This document shows, one piece after another, positions 33,516 through 43,161 of a DNA stretch of 64,000 nt. A program made the translations under genes and the position numbers. Position 1 is the first letter of the stretch. Every line of letters begins with the position of its first letter. The DNA comes from Thalassia testudinum. Taxonomy: Eukaryota; Streptophyta; Magnoliopsida; Alismatales; Hydrocharitaceae. The DNA lies in assembly GCA_037157565.1 (NCBI GenBank), contig JAZHRO010000063.1:93434001-93498000 (forward strand), written 5' to 3'. The notes beneath the pieces are model-generated. The model saw nothing but the letters and a program-made list of their open reading frames with translations. It was not told where the DNA came from and did not search any database.

Positions 33516-34160
33516 TCATTACTTGGTCATGTCGGATTTTATAGGAGGTTTATCAAGGACTTTTCTAAGGTTGCTTGACCTTTGAGCAACCTTCTAGCCA
33601 AAGATATGTTGTTCGATTTTGATGAATCATGCAACAAGGCATTTGATTTTCTTAAAACAGTAGTCACTTGTGCTCCAGTGTTGCAACCACCGATCTGGAC
33701 AACCCCATTTAAGATCATGATCGACGCTTCTGATTATGCGGTCGGGGCTGTTTTGGGTTATAAAATAGACAAGAAGCCCTTTATCATCTACTACGCTAAC
33801 AAAACTCTGGACAAGGCCTAGAGAAACTACACTATTACTGAAAAGGAATTGCTAGCAGTAGTATTTACATTGGAAAAATTCAAGGCTTATCTCTTAGGAT
33901 CTCATGTTATGATCTATACCGACCACTCAGCCTTGAGACATCTGTTGGCCAAAAAGGATGCCAAACCCTGGCTCATTCGTTGGTTCCCTTTACTTTAAGA
34001 ATCCAATCTTGAAATTAAAGACAAATACGGGGCACAAAATGTGGTGGCAGATCATCTTTCAAGACTCCTAATTGATTCTTCTCTTTCGAATATTTCGATC
34101 ACTGATACATTTTCGAACAAGACTATTCTTGCAGTTTCAGGTGTCCAAACCCCTTAGTTT
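33516..34160 (+). pseudogene. Element I RNase H region
   Basis: Continues RT: GFYRRFIKDFSK, a stop, then LSNLLAKDMLFDFDESCNKAF. The RNase H catalytic residues all survive: Asp in IMIDASDYAVGAVLG, Glu in TITEKELLAVVFTLEKF, Asp in MIYTDHSALRHLLAKKDA, Asp in NVVADHLSRLL. The frame is broken by stops at 33513, near 33574, at 33819-33821 and near 33996. The enzyme would digest template RNA during cDNA synthesis. Confidence 0.85.
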
Positions 34161-34727
34161 GCAGACATGGTAAATTATTTGGCTGTTGGTCAAATCCTCA
34201 GGATTGGACTAACCAACAACAAGATAGACTTATATCTGAGGCCAAATATTACTTCTAGGATGACCCTGAACTGTGTTTCATCGACTCTGATCAGATTATT
34301 CACCGATGTGTTCCAAAGAATGAGTTTCAAAGCATACTGGAGTTATGCCATGCATCTGTGTGTGGACATTTCTTCAAGAAAAGGATAGCTGCAAAGATTT
34401 TGCAATCTAGATTTTATTGGCCGTCTTTATTCGAGGATGTCCAAGAATTCTCGAGGTCATATTCCCGATGCCAGACACTCAGGAGAATAGCTAAGAGGGA
34501 CATGATGCCTTTAAACCCAATTCTTCTGATCGAAATCTTCAACTTTGGGGCATGGATTTCATGGGACCCTTCCTCCTTTCATTTGGACACCAGTACATTC
34601 TCCTAGCTGTTGACTACGTGTCCAAGTAGATTGAGGCTATTCCCACCCAAACAAATGACCACAAGGTGGTCATTGATTTTGTCAAGAAGAATATCTTCAA
34701 TCGGGGATTCCGAGGCCCATCATCAGC
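34161..34727 (+). pseudogene. Element I integrase, first part
   Basis: The N-terminal zinc-binding region reads LCHASVCGHFF ... ILQSRFYWPSLFEDVQEFSRSYSRCQ. The first Cys of the usual CDRC is Tyr (YSRC), so zinc binding is damaged. The start of the catalytic core ([14 protein letters not shown], frameshifted near 34545; VDYVSK*IEAIPTQTNDHKVVIDFV) holds the first Asp. P1 is inserted at 34728 within FGTPRAIIS-like sequence, and integrase resumes at 42452. Confidence 0.8.
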
Positions 34728-36506
34728 TGTTGAACGTACGAATCGCTACGCTAACGTGTTTGGTTTTGGAAAACCTGTCGCTGTAGTTTGAAAGCGAAGA
34801 ATTCGTGTTCAACAAATAAAATTTATACCAAAATTGAAATTCTGGGTCGAACACAGGGAGGCGGACGTTTGATTTAAAACCTACGCGTTTCTTTGTATTT
34901 GTCACGAAGTAATTCAATTTAAAACTGTCTAATTATTTACAATAAATAGAAGAGAGAGAGAGGGTAAGAGAGAGAGAGAATATTACACATGGAAATCAAA
35001 ATGAGATGTAGAATAAACAAAGAATTTATCATTGAGGAGATTGTTCATTACAACAAGAAAGTATAAGACAATTACACTAGAAAGCGATAAATTTACTCTA
35101 GAAAGCATTAAAAGAATGGAGGGAGAAATGTCCTCCTCGACGATTGCTTGGAGGACGAGAAGAACTACACTAGAAAGCAGTAAATCTATACTAGAAAGCA
35201 GTAAAAAGAATAGGGACAGGAAATCCTCCTTGACGGTTGCTTGGAGGACGAGCTGGACGGGATGATGCCTGGACGAAGGAGAACGAAGTAGGACGAAGCA
35301 GAAGAACGGGAACGGAGCAGCATGCCGTCGTCGTCGCGAGATCCACTTCCGAAGGGGGACGAAAATGTGGACTTTATCTCGCGAGAAGCATCCCGGGTGT
35401 GGGACAAGCTTCTCTTGAGCTTTGGAGGGGTAGAGAAGAGAAGGAAGGGATGAGAATTTCATATGGAGGGGGTCTCCTTCAATAGTTGCAAGGAGTGGGG
35501 GCAAAATGGACATTACAACTTCAAAATAATAAATAAGGGGTCTTTAGTGACGGATAAATCCGTCACTAAAGCCCCCAACGTGGGCGTAGCTTCCGCACCC
35601 ACGCACGCCCGCTCAGCTGCTCGCACGTGTAATGCTTGCGCACGTTCTTTGATTCTCAGCCATTCGATCGCGAGATCGGACGGCTTAAGAAGCATCTCCA
35701 CCTACTCGCTGTGCGCCCGCCTGGCGCGTGCGATCGCGCATCCATGTCGCGTGTTCAATTGCGCATGAACGCTATCGGGCGTGCGTGGCCGTCCGATCAA
35801 GATCCAACGCCCGCCCACGCCCAATCGCCCGTGCCTTCCAGCCCTTCGCCGCAGCTCGAACCCACGCTCTCCTCTCATGTAAGCGCGCTCGACCGCTGCG
35901 CTACGAGGCGCGGATGGTCGAGCGGACGCTTTTAAGCGCGGCTGACCACAGCCGTTGGATCAAGATCCAACGGCGGAGAGCGAGCGGGTGCGGGGCCTTC
36001 AGAGATTCATACGGTCGTTTGGGCGGCCGGGATGGCACCACATGGCACCATCTTGGCCGGCCATCTTCTGGAAGTCGTAGATGGTGCCACGAATGTCGGA
36101 TTGACTTGATTTTTCTGTCGTTGGGCTACAATCGTCGATCCAAATTCATCCGTGCGGTCGGATTTGTCATTTGAAGTGTGGATTTACACCATCCTGGCCC
36201 TTGATCTTCTATGGTTCCCCGATCACTATCTGATGCTACGGATGTCTAATTAGGGCGATCTTGGAGTCGTTGAACTCCAATCATCGCCCTGATCACATCC
36301 ATATGGTTGGATCTTTGATCCGAGGCCCCAATAAAATGTTTGCCCTGTCCAAGCACATAAAAGGAGACAATTAACCTCCATTTTATTCAAACTACTCTAA
36401 ATGCAAGATGATGCATGTTATGCAATATTTATATCATGAAATGCAATCCTATGCTTAAGAACATGCATAAATAGACATTTTAAGTAGTGTAAATGTGTTT
36501 ACATCA
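34728..36506 (-). repeat. P1 3' LTR
   Basis: 1779 bp, TGTTGAACG on the plus strand to ACATCA. It contains a 30-bp near-perfect palindrome with 14-bp arms CTTTAGTGACGGAT (35542-35571), a 22-bp palindrome with arms CCGTTGGATC (35952-35973), a G-box-like inverted repeat (36025-36060) and a tRNA-like A-box (35893-35903) and B-box (35853-35861) on the minus strand. The TATA region near 35480 (TTCAATAG) differs from TTTTATAG in the 5' LTR. Confidence 0.9.
34950..34980. repeat. GA microsatellite in Athila LTRs
   Basis: A GA-rich tract (GAGAGAGAG repeats) in the R/U5 part of the P1 3' LTR. The same tract recurs near 40907, 53238, 60716 and 7475, and as CT on the other strand near 2047, 17280 and 26602. 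It is a shared property of the LTRs, not independent repeats. Confidence 0.7.
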
Positions 36507-38068
36507 TACCCCCATGCCTATCTTTTGCTAGTCCCTAGCAAAAACTATATGCTATTTATAAAAGAATTAAGTTGGATTATTTGGACCAGAGTTATTTTCA
36601 ATCATTAAGAAATTGTCTACTTAGTAACTGAACTTTCAAAGACACAACAGTGCCTGGGTATCAGCCAAAATGCAGACCACCTCAAGCCCTCATCTTATTA
36701 AAAGAAAAATTTCTCTCTTTTTCTCTTTTCTAATTTTTTTGGATTTTCAAATTTTAGCGTTTAAGAGTGGCTTTCTACGACCATTCAACTCACCCAAGAT
36801 TTGATGAGAACCCTAAGCTTTAAGCCTCTTATTGTGATTGTGATAGACTCGTTGACCGGTAATTAAAACAGACTTTGGATTTCTACGCCTCTAGGTGACC
36901 TCAAAAAGAATTTTGCCTAAAGGTGTATCTTTACAACCGGTAGCTTTCTCCCTATTTTTATTTTTTACGGGGTCAACACAAGGGTAAATCCAGTGTATAT
37001 CACCCCGATTTATTCTACTTCTCCGCTTCTTCCTAAGTGTTTTGGGAATTTTTATGCATTTACTGAGCTAGGTTCTGGACAACCGGTCGACGAGCTGTTA
37101 CCATCGACAACTTGCCAGCCATACTCGTGCGACGAAGTGTGGCTTATTTCTTTTTTTCTTTTAAGTAGGTGGCTTCCCTGGTCTAAGATTTACCTAAAAG
37201 CAACAAAAAGAGAAAAGTCCAGTGACTGGGCTCTGGACAACCTACCTATGGGCTGTTACCCACGATAACTTGCCAGCCATATCACCCTAGAAGGTTCATT
37301 AGCTACCCAATTTCCATTAAAATCATCGAACAACGAGTCAGTGCAAAGAAAGTGTGTAGATACTTAAGACTCAAAATTCCCTCAAATCAGAGGGTGGGTT
37401 GATAAGTCGTGTACTTATCACCCAAACTTATTTATTCCAATTATAATAGAATTAAGATGGCGAGGACTCAAAGACAAATCCACATTTTAGTGGATACACA
37501 GGCTAATTAAGTCCAAAGACCTGAAGGGTCTTTGTGTTCAGATCTTAATGTAGTATTTCCTAAGATTGAAAATTTTCTTAAACCCAAATTCTCTTTCCTA
37601 ATTCCGATTTTTTTTTAATAAAATAAAACAAATCTACGGAGCTGACGAATGAATTCAGAGATAAATATCCACCCCCCAAGCCTATCTAATGCAATGTCCT
37701 CATTGTATTAAAAAGACATGAAACAAAGTGGAAAAGCGTAGAAAGCACCTGAATTGGGTGAATGTCAGGTCCGCTTCGAGATGAAAATGAAAAAGAACTG
37801 TATATGTGCTGAGTTTAGTGCCTTCAGCTAGGCACACTATACAAAGAAAAGAAATAAAGAATTCACAAGTGCAGGTCAGAATTAGTATAAACAGAAGAAT
37901 CTTCTGATTTAACAACGGTCCATAAATGTGGACCAGATTGTGGTGCACACCCATTCCCCATAATTGAGAATATATTAGGTTCTGGATAAAAATTACCCAA
38001 AACCTAAAATCAAAATGCAAGCGGGGTCGGGCCTGCGATTTATGAGGATGCAACCCAAGACTAAAAAA
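36507..38068 (-). mobile_element. P1 polypurine tract and 3' UTR
   Basis: The tract (minus strand, ending GCATGGGGGTA, about 36507-36530) abuts the LTR. The UTR carries two copies of a roughly 55-base unit (about 37068-37130 and 37228-37290) and matches the 3' UTR of element I (43162-44586) in order and wording. It holds no supported gene. The frame 37700-38053 on the minus strand extends past the stop of the novel frame and has no conserved partner. Confidence 0.7.
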
Positions 38069-39496
38069 TCAAGTCACAGAGAATTGAAGCTCAAAAGGAT
38101 AATCGTTGAATGTGTGCTTGAGTTTAACATCCTCAAAACAAATGTCGTAAGGGTTCTGATTTGATGGTTTTAGCTTAAAAGGAACCCTTCGACCCAATCT
38201 TCCATTTCCTCCAAAATTAACTTCCCAAATCAGAACTTCCCAACTCCTATCCTCATTCAGCATGTTAAATTCCGAGACCTCTTGCATGTTAATCACGCCG
38301 TCTGAAATCTCCAAGTCTAAATGATGTGGCAGAATCAAAATTGACTTGGGTCTAATTATCTCAGAAACAGAATTATCGATAAGCTCAACGGGGTGTAACT
38401 GATAATTAGGGCATTGAATTGATTCCTCCAGAAAATGCGATTCTGGATCCGTAATGTGTGCCCTAATAAGATCAGTTTCCTCAGTTATTGGGCTATTAAA
38501 TGATCTATCAGATTCCTCAGGCCCAATCGTCTCACTGAAATCATGTTCAGAAAACTCGCATGAGACTTCGCAACTTGAATCTTCACCATCAAAGAAATCA
38601 GGATCCGTATCAATGTATGTCCCAAAATCATTTGTCACTTTCTGTTCCAAGGAGACATACGTTTCCTCGTAACCTGGCTCAGGGATCTCAGGTGAAGAAA
38701 TCAGATCATCCTTAATTGGTTGTTTTAATTCAATCTGGTCAACCTCGTAACACGTGTCCCCCCCAACAGGTGCCTGAGCTGGTTCTGTCATTGGCTTTCC
38801 TGAAGAGGGTTCATCCTGGGAATTATTCCAAGATTGAATCAAAGCAACCACGAATCTCATCTTCAATTTCGCTAATTTCCTAAGTAGAAACTCACCCAGG
38901 TTCTTATCCTTAACATCCTAGATCCAATCCAACAAAGACTTATTCAAATCATCAATCATTTCAATCAGGGGCTCCAATCTCTCAATGCAAGGTATTGGCT
39001 GAACTTCTAAAGATTGAATGATATTCCTCAAGTTAGCCAGAACCTTATCTTGAACCTGGTTAACCTGAACCAAATGAGTTGGTTCAGGGTTGGGTAGGTT
39101 TGAGCTCAATGCAGGGGAATTAACGAATTAAGATTCGTTATACCCTTCCTGATAATAGGTCATTTCAGATTGTTGAAAAGATGGTGATGACCTAAAGGCA
39201 GTGAAATCAGAGGATGGGTAAGGATTGGTGTATCCTTCTTGATTGTAGATCGTATTAGGTTGTTCATGAAAGGAAGATGATCTATAATCGATGTAGCTCT
39301 GAGAAGGATAGAAATCAGAATCAAAGTGTTCAGGGTTAGACCCTAAACATGGAGGTCCGGAACTGTATCCCCAATCCGAATTATCCCAACTAACTGATGG
39401 TTGATTATAGTACGAGTTGGGATAATCGTCATGTTGAGGATAATTCACAACAGGAGGGAAAGTATGGGAATGCGTGAAATATGTGGAAGGATTCAT
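38069..39496 (-). pseudogene. Novel gag-replacing frame of P1 (about 476 codons, two nonsense codons)
   Basis: I do not recognise this protein. One reading frame runs from ATG 39496 (MNPSTYFTHSHTF) to TGA-type stop at 38069 and is broken only by TAA 39128-39130 and TAG 38918-38920. Sibling P2 has Gln at the second site (LLDWLQDV) and probably at the first, so both look like CAR-to-TAR transitions. Order: Tyr/Ser/Pro/Asn-rich N-terminus with repeated YNQEGY and SFQQSE units; a leucine-rich, probably helical centre (LANLRNIIQSLEVQPIPC to LLDWI, then LGEFLLRKLAKLKMRFVV); the exact motif EPAQAPVGGDT; a strongly acidic C-terminus; and an end PYDICFEDVKLKHTF. It may be a diverged gag-like or RNA-binding factor, but that is unproven. 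Confidence 0.7.
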
Positions 39497-39532
39497 GAGA
39501 CACGGGAGGAAGAAAGGTGCCTTGCAATACAA

Positions 39533-40660
39533 ACAATCAAACCTATCCTTAAATGGGTTAGCCTACAAACCTACAGACTCCCAAAACCTGTCTTGAGATA
39601 AAGGAACGATTTGATCTACTTTCGTCTGTTCAATCCAACCAGTTAGAAGGAAGGACTGGGGAGAAGGTTCTTCCTTCAGCTTGCACCTCCGGTTCCTAGT
39701 GTACCCCCTAGCCGCGATCGTTTAACTCTGCTCCCCTAGCTAGACATCAGATTGAACAGTAGAAACAGACTAATCGAAAATAATCTCGTTCTGAGTTCTG
39801 AAGAGCGAGTCCAATCCTTAAGGCCAATGTCTACTCTGTTTTATTTAGGGCTAGGTTTGAATGTGCTTTGGAATGTGATGGGCCCTTTAAATGGGTTGTG
39901 CCCTTAATGATTGCTTGATTTGTGTGTGAGTGCACAACCAGTGGTTTTCAAGCAAGATTATTTTTGATGTGGTGAATTTTAAGGTTCAAATCTTGCTTAG
40001 TATCTTTTAGGATTCAACTTTAGGTGTTTTCAAACAGGTTTAGTTGGCACACCAGGTTTTGCAAGCACAGGTGATGATGTTTTCCTTTAAAGCTTAAAAG
40101 AAATGTGGAGTGCCTGGTAAATCCCTAAGAGTTGAACCTAAGTGGCAGCTACTTGATGAGTTTATTTTATTTGAAGTGGTGCGGCCCAAACAACTCAAAC
40201 AATTGGCTTGATGCACCACTTAATTAGGCACACAAATGATTACCTAATCTAATTTCTACTCAATTATGTGTTTGAATGTGTGTACCGGTTCCTGAGGTTG
40301 GTTTACCGGTTGAGTTTGAAAATCAGATGAGGTTGTGTACCTCTTTGAGATTTTTTTTTAAATTTTTTTCTTTTTTTAATGTGGGGGTTGGGGTGGGTAT
40401 GGGTGTCAAACAACAAACAATCTAACCTTAGAGTTTATAAAAACACCTAGGTTGATTGATGTTTGAATTATTATGTTGTGGAATGAAATCTAATGGGTGG
40501 GGGGTGGGGGATAACTCACAAAACCTTCTACAGCATTTTACTCTGATCTACTGCTTTTACCTGTCTCGAAAGAGTACCTGCAATCACAATAAGAAAGGAG
40601 AAAAGTGAGGTAAATGATTTGTAAGTTAGAAAATACGAAGAGAAACCAAAGAGTGTCGCC
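39533..40660 (-). mobile_element. P1 leader, noncoding
   Basis: Homologous by eye to the leaders of element I and P2: the block at 40150-40260 (GGTGCGGCCCAAACAACTCAAAC, GATGCACCACTT) recurs in both. Close to the primer site the minus strand reads TGATTGCAGGTACTCTTTC (about 40571-40590), the conserved CAG/GTAC motif. No gene seen. Confidence 0.65.
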
Positions 40661-40678
40661 TCCCCGGCAACGGCGCCA
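40661..40678 (-). promoter_or_regulatory. P1 primer-binding site, perfect tRNA-Asp match
   Basis: Minus-strand TGGCGCCGTTGCCGGGGA is identical over 18 bases to the complement of plant tRNA-Asp. Spacing to the LTR is three bases. It is the only perfect Asp primer site in the window. Confidence 0.95.
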
Positions 40679-40681
40679 AAA

Positions 40682-42451
40682 TGTTGAACGTACGAAACGC
40701 TACGCTAACGTGTTTGGTTTTGGAAAATCTGTCGCTGTAGTTTGAAAGCGAAGAATTTGTGTTCAACAAATAAAATTTATACCGAAATTGAAATTCCGGG
40801 TTGAACACAGGGAGGCGGACGTTTGATTTAAAAACTACGCGTTTCTTTTTATTTGTCACGAAGTAATTCAATTTAAAACTGTCTAATTATTTACAATAAA
40901 TAGAAGAGAGAGAGAGGGTAAGAGAGAGAGAGAATATTACACATATAAATCAAAATGAGATGTAGAATAAACAAAGAATTTATCATTGAGGAGATTGTTC
41001 ATTACAACTAGAAAGCATAAAACAATTACACTAGAAAGCGATAAATTTACTCTAGAAAGCATTAAAAGAATGGAGGGAGAAATGTCCTCTTCGATGATTG
41101 CTTGGAGGACGAGCAGAACTACACTAGAAAGTAGTAAATCTATACTAGAAAGTAGTAAAAAAGAATAGGGAGAGAGAAATCCTCCTCGACGGTTGCTTGG
41201 AGGACGAGCCGGACGGGACAACGCCTGGACGAAGGAGAACGAAGCAGAAGAACGGGAACGGAGCAGCACGCCGTCGTCGTCGCGGGATCCACTTCCGAAG
41301 GGGGACGAAAATTTGAATTTTATCTCGCGAGAAGCATCCCGAGTGTGGGACAAGCTTCTCTTGAGCTTTGGAGGGGTAGAGAAGAGAAGGAAGGGATGAG
41401 AATTTCATATGGAGGGGGTCTCCTTTTATAGTTGCAAGGACTGGGGGCAAAATGGACATTACAACTTCAAAATAATAAATGAGGGGTCTTTAGTGACAGA
41501 TAAATCCATCACTAAAGCTCCCAACGTGGGCATAGCTTCCACGCCCACGCACGCCCGCTCAGCTGCTCGCGCGCGAAATGCCTACGTACGTTCTTCGATT
41601 CTCAACCGTCCGATTGCGAGATCGGACGGCTTAAGATGCGTCTCTGCCCGCTCGCTGTGCGCTCGCCTGGCGCGTGCGATCGCGCATCCATGCCGCGCGT
41701 TCAATTGCGCATGAATGCTATCGGGCTCACGCAGCCATCCGATCAAGGTCCAACGCCCGCCCGCGCCTAATCACCTGCGCCTTCTAGCCCTTCGCCGCGA
41801 CCCGAATCCACGCCCGCCGCTCGCGTAAGCGCGCTCGACCGCTGCGCTACGAGGCACGAATGGTCGAGCGGACGCTTTTAAGCGCGGCTGACCACAGCCG
41901 TTGGATCAAGATCCAACGACGGAGAGCGAGCGGGTGCGGGGCCTTCAGAGATTCATACGGTCGTTTGGGCGGCCGGGATGGCGCCACATGGCACCATCTT
42001 GACTGTTCATCTTCTGGAAGTTGTAGATGGTGCCACGGATGTCGGATTGACTTGATTTTTGTGTCTTGGGCTGCAATCGTCGATCCAAATTCATCCGTGC
42101 GGTTGGATTTGTCATTTGAAGTGTGGATTTGCACCATCCTGGCCCTTGATCTTCTAGGGCTCCCCGGTCACTATCTGATTCTACGGATGTCTAATTAGGG
42201 CGATCTTGGAGTCGTTGAACTCCAATCGTCTCCCTGATCACATCCATATGGTTGGATCTTTGATCTGAGGCCTCGATAAAATGTTTGCCTTGTCCAAGCA
42301 CATAAAAGGAGACAATTAACCTCCATTTTATTCAAACTACTCTAAATGCAAGATGATGCATGTTATGCAATATTTATATCATGAAATGCAATCCTATGCT
42401 TAAGAACATGCATAAATAGACATTTTAAGTAGTGTAAATGTGTTTACATCA
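40682..42451 (-). repeat. P1 5' LTR
   Basis: 1770 bp, partner of 34728-36506. The TATA box is intact on the minus strand (reverse complement of TTTTATAGTTG near 41428). Palindromes lie at about 41488-41517 (arms decayed by G-to-A changes), 41898-41919 and 41970-42000. The tRNA-like A-box is at 41839-41849 and the B-box at 41800-41808, minus strand. Confidence 0.9.
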
Positions 42452-42456
42452 TCAGC

Positions 42457-43161
42457 GATGGTGGTACTCATTTCACCAATGCCCAGTTTCATAATTTATT
42501 AACGAAATATGGGATGAATCATACAATTTCCACACCTTACCACCCCTAGACGAATGGACGGGCCGAGATTTCCAATCAGGAGATCAAGAACATCCTGCAG
42601 AAGATGATTAAGCCTGATAGAAAAGACTGGACTCAAAAGCTTGATGATGCTCTTTGGGCCTACCGTACGGCATACAAAATGGCTATTGGCATGTCACCAC
42701 TTCATCTGGTGTATGGAAAGGTGTGCCATTTACCCATAGAGATCGAACATCGAGCATTTTGGCCAATCAAGAAATGCAACTTTGATTTAAGTTTAGCCAA
42801 AATGACTATGAAACTCCAACTATCTGAGTTGGAGGAGCCTAGAAATGACGCATACGAGAATGCCAAGATCTATAAGGCTAGGACCAAAGCTCTTCATGAC
42901 CAGCTGATTTCTCGTAAGAGCTTTAAGCTGAACTAGAATGTCTGGCTCTTTGATTCTTGACTTAAGCTCTTTTCCGACAAACTTAGGTCGAAGTGGAGCA
43001 ACCTGTTCATCATCGATTAGATATTCCCAAATGGGGCCGTTGGGATTTCTGACACAAAGATGGGTAATTCTTTTAAGGTCAGCGGACAACATATGAAACC
43101 TTATGTTGACTGCATTATTCCAGAACCTGTCTCAGACAAGGTTACTTTAACCTTAATCTAA
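42457..43161 (+). pseudogene. Element I integrase, second part
   Basis: It resumes right after the TCAGC duplication with SDGGTHFTNAQFHNLL (second catalytic Asp) and [17 protein letters not shown] (catalytic Glu). The stop in between looks like Gln-to-stop. An open stretch of 110 codons (42604-42936) then covers [25 protein letters not shown] and [15 protein letters not shown]. The C-terminal part NVWLFDS*LKLFSDKLRSKWSNLFI ... FPNGAVGISD is the SH3-like end of Athila integrase. The stop is at 43159-43161. With part one it makes a nearly full integrase. Confidence 0.85.

Larger units (their letters stand above)
34728..42451 (-). mobile_element. P1: complete pol-less Athila-type element with a novel reading frame
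   Basis: 7724 bp on the minus strand with perfect duplication TCAGC (34723-34727 and 42452-42456). LTRs are 40682-42451 (5') and 34728-36506 (3'), about 95% alike over the first 130 bases compared by eye. The primer site is a perfect tRNA-Asp match, and the polypurine tract is intact. Leader and 3' UTR match those of the autonomous element I, but gag, protease, RT, RNase H and integrase are all absent. In their place, starting where gag should start, is one frame of about 476 codons (38069-39496). P2 at 52959 is a diverged sibling. P1 sits in the integrase of element I. Confidence 0.9.

Noticed and set aside
38069..39496. The P1 frame as a captured host gene
   Set aside because: No intron trace or known plant domain is visible, and it is shared with P2 in the same gag position, so an element-borne frame fits better; a very old capture cannot be excluded.
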